Shown here one piece after another: positions 8,346 through 18,142 of a DNA stretch of 64,000 nt. The stretch is from assembly GCA_016790075.1 (NCBI GenBank), contig JAEUPP010000013.1, forward strand, positions 1-64,000. The letters run 5' to 3'. The position numbers were made by a program, and so were the translations under genes. Position 1 is the first letter of the stretch, and every line of letters starts with the position of its first letter. This DNA comes from Rhodanobacteraceae bacterium (lineage in GTDB: Bacteria > Pseudomonadota > Gammaproteobacteria > Xanthomonadales > Rhodanobacteraceae). The notes beneath the pieces are model-generated. The model saw nothing but the letters and a program-made list of their open reading frames with translations, searched no databases and was not told where the DNA came from.

Positions 8346-11300
8346 CGGCGCGCTCCGAATACGGCATCGACGGCATCGATAAGGCCGTCGTCGAAGCGCT
8401 TGCGCCAGATGCCCGCACCGGGCGCGAGACCACAGGCACGCACGAACAGATAGACCGCATCCCCCAGATGACGGGCACGCTGATAGTGCGGCAGGCGCTG
8501 GCGCAAGTAGCGATCGAGCGCGACGGTATAGAGCAGCGCCTGAAAACCGTAATGATGCTGGTCCATCGCCGCCGCAAGACCAGCGGGCGCGTAGTCGGCC
8601 AAGGCATCACCCAGATAATTGGTCTTGTAGTCCAGCACGTGGAAGCGGCCCTCGTGTTCGACGATGAGATCGATCTTGCCGCTCATCAGGCCGGACAGGT
8701 TGGCCAGCGGCAATTCCGCCGGCAGCAGGGACTCGGCGCCGTGCCGCGCACAGGCGTCGCGCAGCTGCCGCGGTGTTACCGCATCGAGCACGAACTGGAA
8801 GGCCATTTCGGCGCGCTGTCGTGACGCGGGCACACTGTGCAGACTCGCCGCGCCAAACAGCGGCAGCGCCAGCGTGCGTTCCACCAGCGTCGCGATCGCC
8901 GCGACCGCGTCGATGCCTGCCGGCAGCTTGACCGCGTATTCACGCAGTCCTGCTTCAATCAGCGCGGTCTGCGCCGTGATTGCGACGCCGTGATCACGCC
9001 GCTCGAACACTGCGTGCACGGCATTGCCAAAGTCCGCGCCGCGCAGCATAGCCAGCGCTGCAATCCGCGGATCGGCTATCGCCTCGGCCGTCGAATCCGG
9101 CGCAGGGACAAGCAACGTATCGCGCGCCGCGTTTTCATCGTCGGCCGCCGTTTCTTCCTGATCACCGCGGCTGCGCGCAGCGACGAGCGCGGTGAAGCTG
9201 TAGGTGTGTTCGAGCACCGGCCAGGCCGGTTCGCGCCGCACCGCGAGCGGCGCGGATGTATCGGTCTCGCTGCGATAGCGCAGGTCGGGCCACAGCCAGT
9301 CATCATCGAACCAGGCCACATGCGGCGAGTTCTCGATCGCGGCCACATCCGCCGCCTGCCAGCGAGCCAGCGTGGCATCGAAGGCCGAACGCTCGGGGTC
9401 GGTGGCGGCCGCCGTTACGCGAGCTGCCCGCGGCCGTTGCGGCGACAGGGCATAGACATGGCAGGCGTAGCGCGCGCGAGTCAGCGCTACATACAGCACG
9501 CGAAAGCGCTCTTCCTGGTCCTCGTCACAGGCCCGGCGCAGCGCCGCGTCGCGGCCATCCGCCAGTTCTGCCACGCGCAGACCGGTTGCCAGGTCGTAGG
9601 TCAGCGGCAAGTTCGGTGCGCGGCCGGTGTGGTCCCACATCAGCGGCAGGAACACGACAGGAAATTCCAGCCCCTTGCTGGCATGCAGGGTCAGCAAGCG
9701 CACGCGGCGCGCATCGGATTCGAGCCTTAGCTGCCATTCGTCTGCCGCCTCGCCTCCGTCCTGCGCATCGCGCTGCTGGGCGAACCAGGCCAGTAGCTGC
9801 TCGGCGCCGCCGACGAGTTCGCTCTGCGCCTGCAGCAGTTCGCCAAGATGGCGCAGATCGGTCAACGCACGTTCCCGCTCCGCGGCGCGCGGCATCCGTG
9901 CAGTGAGATCGCGTGACAGTGCCAGCACCACGCCCAGCACGCCATGACGCTGCCATTCGCGGCGCAACTGTTCATAGACGGCACGCTGCTGCTGCCACGC
10001 ATCCGCATCGGCACGCAGGCGTACCAGGTCGCTCAGGGTGCGGCCACCGAAGCGCGTCGTGAGCGCCGCACGCAACGCGGCATCATCGCCCGCATGATCG
10101 ATTGCATACAGCACGAGCTGCAGCTCGCGCGCGAGTTCGGTATCGAACACGCTGCGCTTGCCCGCGCCAACGCAGGGCACACCGCGTGCCTGCAATAGTT
10201 CGCGCAGGCGTTCGATCTGCTGATTCTTGGGCAGCAGCACTGCAAGATCGCCGGGCTGTACGGCATTGGCGCCAATGCGTGCGCCGCTTTGCAGCAGGGC
10301 CGCGATCTGTCGCGCGCAGGACTGCAGCGCGAGCTCACGGCGGCGCTCGACGCTTTGCGGATCCGCACTGCAGTAGTGAATCTGCAGCGGACGCTCGACC
10401 GCGCGGCCCTCGGAATCAACATATTTATCCGCCAGTCCCGCCGCCTGCACGGGTTCGTAGCGGATCGGATGCAGCGCATCCGTGCTCAGCACCGGCCCGG
10501 CCGCGGCATACCATTCGTTCAGCGCCGCGACATAGGCCTGCACGGAACGGCGGTTGGTCTGCAGCCGCAGCACTTCGTCCGCACTCGCCGCGGCGGTCAG
10601 ATAGGTGTGGATATCACCGCCGCGAAAGCGATAGATCGCCTGCTTGGGGTCTCCGATCATCACCAGACGGCCGCAGGCGACGCCAGCCGCATCGCGATAG
10701 ATCGCATCGAGAATCTGGTATTGCAGCGCGTCGGTGTCCTGGAATTCATCGACCAGCGCGACCGGCCATTGCTCGCGCAGGCGCCGGGCCAGCGGCGAAT
10801 CGCGATCGCGCAGCGCCCGTGCGGCACCTTCCAGCAGCAGGTTGAAGGTGAGACGCGACTCACGCTGCAGCTGCTCGCGGCGGCGTTCCAGCAGGCGCAG
10901 CCGGTAGCGTTCCAGCGCCGTCGACTGATACGCCGCAGCGGCGCGATTGCGTCGGCGCAGCGCATCGAACAGGCGCTCAAGCCGGCCGCGCAGCTCCGGG
11001 TCGGCCAGTGCCGCGGGTTTGAGCTGCCCCGGCAAGGCCTCGGCATGCCTGAGCACGAGGTCAGCATCAAAGGCATCGAGCGCGCCGGATTCGCCGGCCT
11101 CGACAAAGCGGCGCAGCGCCGTCAGCAGCGCGGCATTCGACCGCGCAAAGCACTGCGGTTGCATCACCAGCGCGTGCGCATCGCCGATCAGGGCTTGCCA
11201 TTGTTCCGGCGAAGGCAGCGGTTCGGTCACGCTGGCGCGCACGCCGACGCCTGGCGCGAGCACGGCGCGCAAGGCATCGCGCAGCGCGCTGCGGCCTGCG

Positions 11301-11881
11301 GCTATCCAGCGTTCGTCGCCGGGATCCAGCGGCGCATCACCCTGCACGAGTTCGCGCCAGAGGTCATCGACCAGGGCATCGAGCACGCTGGCCTCGGCAA
11401 TGATTTCGCCGGCCGCAAATGCACTGCCGCTCTCGACCGGAAAGTCGGCCAGAATGCGGCGGCAGAGGCTGTGCAAGGTGCCGATAGGCGCGATATCGAG
11501 CTCGGCCTGGGCCAGCCTTACACGCAGCAGATCCAGTGGCGTCTGCGCTGGCACCTGCCAGCGCGCCCGCAGCCATTGCGCATCCTCGCCCTCGCCCATG
11601 TCGCCATTCATTTCGCCGCGCAAGGCCTGCTCGGCGGCGGCCTCGGCCCAGAGCAGGCGCGCACGCAGGCGATCACGCAGCTCCTGTGCGGCGGCCTCGG
11701 AAAATGTGCCGACGACAATCTGCCGCGGGGTATGCGGGGTTTCGCCTTCGAGCAGCAGGCGCAGGTACAGCACGGCAATGGTCCAGGTCTTGCCGGTACC
11801 GGCGCTGGCCTCGATCAGACTGCGCCCGCCCGTGCGCAAATCGAGCTCGTGCCAGCTTCCGATGCGGACAGGCTCAGTCAT
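8342..11881 (-). CDS. recB: Exodeoxyribonuclease V beta subunit RecB
   Basis: About 1,179 residues from the ATG at 11881, which has GGAG seven bases upstream; an in-frame ATG five codons earlier (11896) is possible. RecB is the 3'-5' helicase and sole nuclease of the complex. Walker A IEASAGTGKTWTIA, the DEXX-type motif VALVDEFQDTDALQYQIL and RVRLLTLHASKGLEFPVVFL show the UvrD-like helicase. The C-terminal nuclease domain has GKIDLIVEHEGRFHVLDYKT, with the Asp and the DYK lysine that define the active site. The start overlaps the recC stop by a few bases. Confidence 0.97.
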   Translation of the reverse strand: MTEPVRIGSWHELDLRTGGRSLIEASAGTGKTWTIAVLYLRLLLEGETPHTPRQIVVGTFSEAAAQELRDRLRARLLWAEAAAEQALRGEMNGDMGEGEDAQWLRARWQVPAQTPLDLLRVRLAQAELDIAPIGTLHSLCRRILADFPVESGSAFAAGEIIAEASVLDALVDDLWRELVQGDAPLDPGDERWIAAGRSALRDALRAVLAPGVGVRASVTEPLPSPEQWQALIGDAHALVMQPQCFARSNAALLTALRRFVEAGESGALDAFDADLVLRHAEALPGQLKPAALADPELRGRLERLFDALRRRNRAAAAYQSTALERYRLRLLERRREQLQRESRLTFNLLLEGAARALRDRDSPLARRLREQWPVALVDEFQDTDALQYQILDAIYRDAAGVACGRLVMIGDPKQAIYRFRGGDIHTYLTAAASADEVLRLQTNRRSVQAYVAALNEWYAAAGPVLSTDALHPIRYEPVQAAGLADKYVDSEGRAVERPLQIHYCSADPQSVERRRELALQSCARQIAALLQSGARIGANAVQPGDLAVLLPKNQQIERLRELLQARGVPCVGAGKRSVFDTELARELQLVLYAIDHAGDDAALRAALTTRFGGRTLSDLVRLRADADAWQQQRAVYEQLRREWQRHGVLGVVLALSRDLTARMPRAAERERALTDLRHLGELLQAQSELVGGAEQLLAWFAQQRDAQDGGEAADEWQLRLESDARRVRLLTLHASKGLEFPVVFLPLMWDHTGRAPNLPLTYDLATGLRVAELADGRDAALRRACDEDQEERFRVLYVALTRARYACHVYALSPQRPRAARVTAAATDPERSAFDATLARWQAADVAAIENSPHVAWFDDDWLWPDLRYRSETDTSAPLAVRREPAWPVLEHTYSFTALVAARSRGDQEETAADDENAARDTLLVPAPDSTAEAIADPRIAALAMLRGADFGNAVHAVFERRDHGVAITAQTALIEAGLREYAVKLPAGIDAVAAIATLVERTLALPLFGAASLHSVPASRQRAEMAFQFVLDAVTPRQLRDACARHGAESLLPAELPLANLSGLMSGKIDLIVEHEGRFHVLDYKTNYLGDALADYAPAGLAAAMDQHHYGFQALLYTVALDRYLRQRLPHYQRARHLGDAVYLFVRACGLAPGAGIWRKRFDDGLIDAVDAVFGARR

Positions 11882-14800
11882 GCGGGCGCTCCGCATCCAG
11901 CGTGATCAGCACACGCAGCTCCCGCGCCAGCTCAACCAGCTCCGCATAGGCCGGCGCACCCGGCTCCAGCACACTGCCGCTGGCGAACAGGCGCTCGTAG
12001 CCGGGCATGCGTGCCTGTTCGCCGGGCGAATGCTCGTTGCCGATCCAGCCGTACAGGATTTTCGCCTCGCTGGCGGTGGGATCGGCCGCGATCCAGCTGG
12101 TTTTCGGGAAGTACCACAACGGCCGCCGTTGCGCGCGCGCGTAAATCGCCAGCAGGCCGTCGACCCGGCGCGCGAGTGCTGCGCGCATCCCATCGCCGGC
12201 ATCGGCCTGCAGCAGCGCATCGTTCCAGGCATCCAGCGAGCGCTGCCAGGGCCGCTTGTCGCCGCTGCCCGGCAGCAACACGCGTACGCGCTGCCGTGGC
12301 GGCGAAGCCAGTTGCAACAGTGCCCATTCGAGAAACAGGCCGATGCGCTGGCCGAAATCGAGGGCCGCTTCATCGCATTGCGGCAGGTCGAGAATCCAGT
12401 CGGCACCGGGCGTGCGATAGGCGCGGGTGAGCTCGCCCTGCAGGCGGCCCGCGGCAAACGGGAGATCCATCGCCAGCGGCAGCCGCCGCGGAGGAACCCG
12501 CGCGCCGAGCTCGCTGCTGGCGACTTCGTCCAGCCACGCATCGACCGTCTGGCGCTGGCTGGCCCAGGCCTGCTCGCCCGCGCGAGCCGGTGGCCATAAC
12601 CCGCCGTAGCGCAGCCAGTCCGGCGGCTGCGGCGGCAGTACGTAGTGGCCCTGGGTCAGCGCATCGAAAAACAGCCGCTGCGCGACGCGGTCGAAGCGCG
12701 CAAAACGCGCGTCCAGCGGTTCGCTGTCGGCGATCCGGTCAGGTTCAAGCGCGTCGAGGCGCAGGCCATGCTGGCGCAGCAGATGCTGCGCGGGGCGCCG
12801 GAAGTAATCGAGCACCTGGGCCAGCGCCAGCGACTCGGGCGCGGCTTCGGTGCTGGCATCGTGACCGTCGAGAAAAGCTGGCGCGGGCACACCCGGTGTC
12901 TGCAGCAGCGCGAGCAGATCGGCGCGATACGAGTACAGCCGCGGATCACTCGCATCGAAATAGCGCGCATCGAAGGGCTGCAGCGGATGGCGCACCAGCC
13001 ATGGCCGCGGCGCCGCCGTTTCGGACACTCCCCGCAGTCCGTGAGTCAGGTCCAGCAGGGCCAGCAATTCGGCCAGCGGCGCGGCCGGGTTGCGCGGCTT
13101 GCCGTCGCGCACACCTTCGCCGATATAGCTCAGGTGCAGTACGTCGCGGGCCGCCATGACGGTTTCGAGAAACAGATAGCGATCGTCGCTGCGCACGTCG
13201 CGATCACCAAGGCGGCGGTGCGTGGCCATGAGATCAAGCCCTGCATCGCGGCCAGCACGGGGAAACTCGCCATCGTTGAGGCCGAGCACGGCCACGACGC
13301 GAAACGGAATGGCGCGCTGCGGCACCATGCCGCAAACCGTCATGCCACCGACCAGAAAACGCTGCCGCTCGGACAACGCGGACAGCCGTTCGCGCAGCAC
13401 ATCGCGCACCACGCTGAATTCCACCTCGACATCGACGCCGGCATCGTCCGCGTCGGTTTCCAGGCTCAGGATCAGGCGGCGCAGTTCTGCAATCGCGTCG
13501 CTCGCAGCGGCATCGCCGAACTCGACACGAAACAATTGCCCCACCACCGCGTCGCAGCGCCGCGACCAGGCGCGCAAACTGCGCCGCTGCGTGGCATCGC
13601 GGCAGAGTTGGGCCAGCACCTGCAACAGCCGGTCCAGCGCGCCCAGCACTTCGGCCTGCACACCGTGTATGCCTTCAACGGGAACAATGACCTCGCCATC
13701 GGGCAAGCCCAGGGCCGCACTCTCGCCCTCGCCGTCGCTACCGAACAGATAGCCGGCAAGCAGGCGGTCCATGCCCCAGGCAAAGGTGTGCTCGGCAATG
13801 GCGGGCACGCCCACCCGCGCGCGGAAGTCCGGATCCAGCGCCCAGGCCACGCGGCTGCGCGCGATCCAGCCCGACAGCAGTTCAACGCCGGCTGCATCCA
13901 GACCCAGCGCGCGCGCGATTTCGGCCACAGCCAGCAGATCCAGCACCTGCGCCGCCGTCACGCGCGAAAACGGCAGTTCCATCAGGTTCGCGAACGCCAG
14001 CAGCAGCCCGTGGCCTTGCATCACCGGCACATCGGCCAGGTGATACGGCAGCGGACCCTGGGCACGGCCTGCCTCGCCGAATACCGCCGGCAACAGTGCG
14101 ACATAGGCTTGAATGTCCGGCGCCATCACGACGATATCCGATGGCTTCAGCGCCGGGTTTTCTTCGCGCTCGCGCAGCAGCACGTCGCGCAGCACTTCGA
14201 GTTCGCGCAGCCGCGTATGGCAGGCATGGACGCGCAGGCTGCGGTCCTCGCGCGCGCCAGGTTCCGAGGGCACGGACACCAGACGCTGCGGATCGAGCTG
14301 GCGAATACTGTCCTGCAGCCGCGCGAGCCGCCGCAGGTCAGTTGCCGGGTTCTCATCCTCGCTGTGCCGGATATCCACCGTGACATCCTCGGCTCCGGCC
14401 AGGGCGAGCACGAAATGCTGGCCCAGCCGGCCCCAGCTCGCGAGCAGGGGGTGGCCCAGCGCGAGGAACTGCTGCTCTGCGTCACCGGAAAATGCATCGA
14501 GCCGGGCGAGCCCCTTGAGGTATTCGCGCTCGGGCTTGAGTCCCGCCCAGTATTCGCGACAGGGGTCTGGCACGTAGAACACGACAGGCCGGCGCCGCGC
14601 AACCGCGCGCAACGCCGCAAATTCGGTGGGCGCGAGATGGCTGATGCCAAATACATGCAGCGGTTCATCCGTGAGCGCCTGCGCGGGGGCGCTGTCCAGC
14701 CGCCGGATCAGCGCGCTCAGGCGCTCGCCGCGATGCGGCAGCGCAATGCCTTCGCGCACGCGGCGCCATAACGCAGCCAGAAACGTTGGCGCGGGGACGT

Positions 14801-15272
14801 CGTTGCGACCTTCTGCCCAGTCCTGCAGCCAATCCGGCCTGTATACCAGATAGCGCGTATAAATCGCCGCAATCCGGTCAGCCAGCTGGAAGCGTCGCCG
14901 CGGCGCATCAATACCGCGCAGATAACCGTATACGGCGGTGTCTTCGACCTCTGGCAGCGCCTCGTGGATACGCCAGCGCAATGCCTCTCGCCGATACGGC
15001 CGCAACGCGATCGCCGATTCACCGAGCAGGTGCCGCGCCAGCCGGTCCAGCCAGGCGCTGGGCAGCTCGATGGCAAGGTTTGCGGCGATACTGCCGGGCC
15101 CGCGTTCGCGCGCGATCGCCCGCGCCAGCCACTGGCGTATGCCCGGGTGTGCCGCGATCACGTCGTGAGGCTGCAGCGGATGCGCCGGCGGCGCCGCGTC
15201 CATCAGGCTCAGCAGCGGCGGCAACAGCGCCTCCAGCCGGCTGGCGCGATAGACAATGATTCCGTGCTGCAT
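11874..15272 (-). CDS. recC: Exodeoxyribonuclease V gamma subunit RecC
   Basis: About 1,132 residues from ATG 15272 (MQHGIIVYRASRLEALLPPL); an upstream extension to 15353 looks non-coding. RecC is the inactive helicase-like subunit that recognises Chi and splits the DNA strands. Recognisable pieces include the N-terminal VYRASRLEALL, VVMAPDIQAYVALLPAVFGE, LPYHLADVPV and MTVCGMVPQRAIPFRVVAVL. It is first in a recC-recB-recD order with overlapping ends; 5' of it is a 250-base region shared with nadM. Confidence 0.95.
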   Translation of the reverse strand: MQHGIIVYRASRLEALLPPLLSLMDAAPPAHPLQPHDVIAAHPGIRQWLARAIARERGPGSIAANLAIELPSAWLDRLARHLLGESAIALRPYRREALRWRIHEALPEVEDTAVYGYLRGIDAPRRRFQLADRIAAIYTRYLVYRPDWLQDWAEGRNDVPAPTFLAALWRRVREGIALPHRGERLSALIRRLDSAPAQALTDEPLHVFGISHLAPTEFAALRAVARRRPVVFYVPDPCREYWAGLKPEREYLKGLARLDAFSGDAEQQFLALGHPLLASWGRLGQHFVLALAGAEDVTVDIRHSEDENPATDLRRLARLQDSIRQLDPQRLVSVPSEPGAREDRSLRVHACHTRLRELEVLRDVLLREREENPALKPSDIVVMAPDIQAYVALLPAVFGEAGRAQGPLPYHLADVPVMQGHGLLLAFANLMELPFSRVTAAQVLDLLAVAEIARALGLDAAGVELLSGWIARSRVAWALDPDFRARVGVPAIAEHTFAWGMDRLLAGYLFGSDGEGESAALGLPDGEVIVPVEGIHGVQAEVLGALDRLLQVLAQLCRDATQRRSLRAWSRRCDAVVGQLFRVEFGDAAASDAIAELRRLILSLETDADDAGVDVEVEFSVVRDVLRERLSALSERQRFLVGGMTVCGMVPQRAIPFRVVAVLGLNDGEFPRAGRDAGLDLMATHRRLGDRDVRSDDRYLFLETVMAARDVLHLSYIGEGVRDGKPRNPAAPLAELLALLDLTHGLRGVSETAAPRPWLVRHPLQPFDARYFDASDPRLYSYRADLLALLQTPGVPAPAFLDGHDASTEAAPESLALAQVLDYFRRPAQHLLRQHGLRLDALEPDRIADSEPLDARFARFDRVAQRLFFDALTQGHYVLPPQPPDWLRYGGLWPPARAGEQAWASQRQTVDAWLDEVASSELGARVPPRRLPLAMDLPFAAGRLQGELTRAYRTPGADWILDLPQCDEAALDFGQRIGLFLEWALLQLASPPRQRVRVLLPGSGDKRPWQRSLDAWNDALLQADAGDGMRAALARRVDGLLAIYARAQRRPLWYFPKTSWIAADPTASEAKILYGWIGNEHSPGEQARMPGYERLFASGSVLEPGAPAYAELVELARELRVLITLDAERPHD

Positions 15273-15441
15273 GGGCCCGCGGGGCGATGAAAGAGCGCGC
15301 AGACTAGCGCAACGACTGGGGCCGCGGCGTGATAGCTGCAGCTTCGCGCACATGCCGCTCCCGATGGCTAGCTGCCAGCGGCATCGCCGCAGGTCACCGT
15401 GTCAGCCCGGAAGTTGGCCGGAATTGCCCCCTGTCATCCTC

Positions 15442-15470
15442 TTGTGCTGACTTATGCTCATTCGTAGCAT
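15442..15470 (+). promoter_or_regulatory. Predicted promoter of the NAD salvage genes
   Basis: TTGTGC (15442-15447), a 17-base spacer and TAGCAT (15465-15470) form a plausible sigma-70 promoter ~50 bases before the nadM ATG. The -10 box lies inside the palindrome at 15452-15472, as expected for repressor control. The same 250-base gap holds an 8-bp inverted repeat ATGCCGCT-N17-AGCGGCAT (15352-15384), role unknown. Confidence 0.5.
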
Positions 15471-15472
15471 AA
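15452..15472. promoter_or_regulatory. Palindromic operator candidate, TTATGCT-N7-AGCATAA
   Basis: A perfect 7-bp inverted repeat with a 7-base spacer, AT-rich in a GC-rich surrounding, overlapping the predicted -10 box. NAD salvage genes are known targets of repressors such as NrtR in other bacteria; assigning this site to that or any regulator is inference. Confidence 0.55.
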
Positions 15473-15522
15473 CCACGCGCCACGGATAGACCGCAGCGCA
15501 CTGGCAGCATCGAGGGAAACTC

Positions 15523-16557
15523 ATGCGCTTTGACTACCTCGTTTTTATCGGCCGCTTCGAGCCGTTCCATAACGGCCATCTCACGGTGCTACGCCACGCG
15601 CTGAGCATCGCCGGCAAGGTCATCGTATTGATCGGTTCGGCCGGCAAGCCACGTAGCACACGCAATCCCTGGAACGCCAACGAGCGCGAAGTCATGATCC
15701 GCGCCGCCGCCGGCCCCGATGCAGAACGCCTGCTGCTGCAGCCGCTGGCCGACCACCTGTACAACGAAGCCGCCTGGATCGGTGCAGTGCAACGCCAAGT
15801 TGCCGCGGCCATCGCCACCGACGGCGGCAGCGAAACAGCCCGCGTTGGACTCGTGGGCCGCGACAAGGATGCGTCAAGTTATTATTTGCGTGAATTTCCC
15901 CAATGGGAATTGTGTAACGTCCAGCACTGCGAAGTACTGTCGGCGACGGAAATCCGCGAACACCTGTTCAGCGCTGACGAAGGCGGCCAGCTGCTGATCC
16001 GCGCCAACGTGCCGGCGCCGGTCGCCGCCATGCTCGACGCATTCCGGCGCACACCAGGCTATGCACAGCTCACGCGGGAATTCACCTTTCTGCGCAACTA
16101 CCGCAAAGCCTGGGAAAATGCGCCCTATCCACCGACCTTTGTCACGGTCGACGCGGTCGTCGTCTACAGCGGCCACGTATTGCTGGTGCGCCGTGGCGCG
16201 GAACCCGGCAAGGGGCTCTGGGCATTGCCCGGCGGCTTCGTGGACCAGAACGAAACCCTGCTCGACGCCTGCCTGCGTGAACTGCGCGAAGAAACGCGGC
16301 TGAAGATTCCGGTGCCGGTGCTCAAGGGTTCACTCGCCGACCAGCGCGTGTTCGATCATCCCGACCGCTCGCAGCGTGGGCGCACGATCACGCATGCGTT
16401 CCATTTCGCGTTCGGCAGCGGCGAGCTGCCACTGGTACGCGGCGGCGACGATGCGGCCAAGGCGCAGTGGCTGCCGCTGGCCGAGGCGCTGAATCTCGAG
16501 GAACAGTTTTATGAAGACCACCATCACATCCTGCAGCACTTCCTCGGCATGAGCTGA
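15523..16557 (+). CDS. nadM: Bifunctional NMN adenylyltransferase / Nudix hydrolase
   Basis: 344 residues; ATG preceded by GAGGG. The N-terminal nucleotidyltransferase domain has the signature GRFEPFHNGH (HxGH) and makes NAD from NMN and ATP. After residue ~200 follows a Nudix domain with GGFVDQNE and RELREET, which in this family hydrolyses ADP-ribose. In the Nudix box the usual glycine after EEx is an arginine (EETRL), so hydrolase activity or specificity may differ. It is followed 86 bases later by nadV, giving a complete nicotinamide-to-NAD route, probably one operon behind the palindrome at 15452. Confidence 0.95.
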   Translation: MRFDYLVFIGRFEPFHNGHLTVLRHALSIAGKVIVLIGSAGKPRSTRNPWNANEREVMIRAAAGPDAERLLLQPLADHLYNEAAWIGAVQRQVAAAIATDGGSETARVGLVGRDKDASSYYLREFPQWELCNVQHCEVLSATEIREHLFSADEGGQLLIRANVPAPVAAMLDAFRRTPGYAQLTREFTFLRNYRKAWENAPYPPTFVTVDAVVVYSGHVLLVRRGAEPGKGLWALPGGFVDQNETLLDACLRELREETRLKIPVPVLKGSLADQRVFDHPDRSQRGRTITHAFHFAFGSGELPLVRGGDDAAKAQWLPLAEALNLEEQFYEDHHHILQHFLGMS

Positions 16558-16643
16558 AGCGCGCAGGTCACGTCGCGCGAGCGTCGCTTCGCGCCGGCGC
16601 CGGACAGACCGGCGGCCGTGGAATCCGCGGAAGGAGTTTCCGT

Positions 16644-18059
16644 ATGCGTCATCTCGACAACCTGATCCTCAACACCGACAGTTACAAGGCCAGCCACTGG
16701 CTGCAGTATCCGCCGCAGACTGAAGCTACGTTCTTCTATGTCGAATCGCGCGGCGGCGTCTACGAACGCACCGTGTTCTTCGGCTTGCAGGCCATACTCA
16801 AGGAATACCTGAGCACGCCGATTACTCAGGCGCACGTCGACGAGGCCCGTGATTTTTTTGCGGCGCACGGCGAACCGTTCAACGAAGCGGGCTGGCGACA
16901 TATCGTAGTCGCCCATGGCGGGCGCTTGCCGCTGCGCATACGCGCGGTGGCCGAGGGCAGCGTGGTGCCGACACACCATGCCCTGGTCACGATCGAGTCC
17001 ACCGATCCGGCTTGCTACTGGCTGCCGTCCTACCTGGAGACGCTGTTGTTGCGGCTCTGGTATCCGGTCACGGTTGCGACACAGAGCTGGCACCTGAAAC
17101 AGCTGATTCGCCACTACCTGGATCTCTCCAGCGACAATCCCGCCGCGCAGATCGGCTTCAAGCTGCACGATTTCGGTGCACGCGGTGTTTCGAGTGCGGA
17201 GTCCGCCGGCCTGGGTGCCGCAGCCCACCTCGTGAACTTCCTTGGCACGGACACCGTATCGGGCGTGCTCACGGCGCGCGCCTATTACGGTGAACCCATG
17301 GCCGGCTACTCGATTCCGGCCGCCGAGCATTCGACCATTACAAGTTGGGGCCGCGATCGCGAAGTAGACGCCTATCGCAACATGCTGCGGCAATTCGGCA
17401 AACCCGGAGCCATCGTCGCCGTCGTGTCGGACAGCTACGACATCTATACCGCCATCCGCGAGCACTGGGGCAAGGCGCTACGGGACGAGGTGATCGCCAG
17501 CGGCGCCACATTGGTCGTGCGCCCCGACTCGGGCGAGCCGGTCGACGTGGTGCATCAGTGTCTGGTGCTGCTCGACGAAGCCTTTGGCAGCAGCCTCAAC
17601 GGCAAGGGCTACAAGGTGCTCAAGCACGTGCGCGTGATCCAGGGCGACGGCATCAATCCCAACAGCATCCGCGCCATACTCGAACGCATCACCAAGGCCG
17701 GCTATAGCGCCGACAACCTCGCCTTCGGCATGGGCGGCGCACTGCTCCAGGGCATCAACCGGGACACGCAGAAATTCGCACTCAAATGTTCTGCAGCAAA
17801 GATCGACGGCGCCTGGGTCGATGTGTTCAAGGCTCCGCTGACGGACCCAGGCAAACTGTCCAAGCGTGGCCGCCTCGCCCTGCTGCGGCACCGTGAATTT
17901 GGCAGCTGGCGCACCGTCCCGGTCGACGAAACCCTTACGCAGCCCGAGGACCACGTGCCCGAGCCCGGCTGGGAACACGCCCTGGAGACGGTCTGGGAGA
18001 ATGGCAGGCTGTTGCGTGACTGGACATTTGCACAAGTACGCGAACGCAGCAACGCCTGA
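16644..18059 (+). CDS. nadV: Nicotinamide phosphoribosyltransferase
   Basis: 471 residues, the typical length of bacterial NadV and vertebrate NAMPT; ATG with AAGGAG upstream. It converts nicotinamide and PRPP to NMN. Visible family signatures are LNTDSYKASHWLQYP at the N-terminus, FKLHDFGARGVSS, VVSDSYDIYTAIREHWG, RPDSGEP, IQGDGINPN and GGALLQGINRDTQKFA. NMN then goes to the NadM product of the gene before it. This replaces or supplements the deamidating nicotinamidase route. Confidence 0.97.
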   Translation: MRHLDNLILNTDSYKASHWLQYPPQTEATFFYVESRGGVYERTVFFGLQAILKEYLSTPITQAHVDEARDFFAAHGEPFNEAGWRHIVVAHGGRLPLRIRAVAEGSVVPTHHALVTIESTDPACYWLPSYLETLLLRLWYPVTVATQSWHLKQLIRHYLDLSSDNPAAQIGFKLHDFGARGVSSAESAGLGAAAHLVNFLGTDTVSGVLTARAYYGEPMAGYSIPAAEHSTITSWGRDREVDAYRNMLRQFGKPGAIVAVVSDSYDIYTAIREHWGKALRDEVIASGATLVVRPDSGEPVDVVHQCLVLLDEAFGSSLNGKGYKVLKHVRVIQGDGINPNSIRAILERITKAGYSADNLAFGMGGALLQGINRDTQKFALKCSAAKIDGAWVDVFKAPLTDPGKLSKRGRLALLRHREFGSWRTVPVDETLTQPEDHVPEPGWEHALETVWENGRLLRDWTFAQVRERSNA

Positions 18060-18119
18060 AAACGCGCTGCAGGCCAGGGACCGCCTGCAACTTGCCAGCG
18101 TTACGGTTCAGGCAGCCAA

Positions 18120-18140
18120 CCTGGGCAGCGCCTGCCCAGG
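18120..18140. terminator. Hairpin between convergent nadV and TfoX-like genes
   Basis: CCTGGGCAG-CGC-CTGCCCAGG is a perfect 9-bp stem with a 3-base loop, located between two converging stop codons. It has no T-run, so intrinsic termination is uncertain. Confidence 0.4.
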
Positions 18141-18142
18141 AT

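Noticed and set aside
10289-11905. A 538-codon plus-strand frame
   Set aside because: Antisense shadow of recB with no recognisable domain.
12645-14771. A 708-codon open frame on the plus strand
   Set aside because: It is antisense to recC, whose motifs are clear; high GC content makes long antisense frames common here.
15272-15353. Upstream extension of recC to 15353
   Set aside because: The extra N-terminus is Arg/Ser-rich and unlike RecC, which begins at MQHGIIVY.
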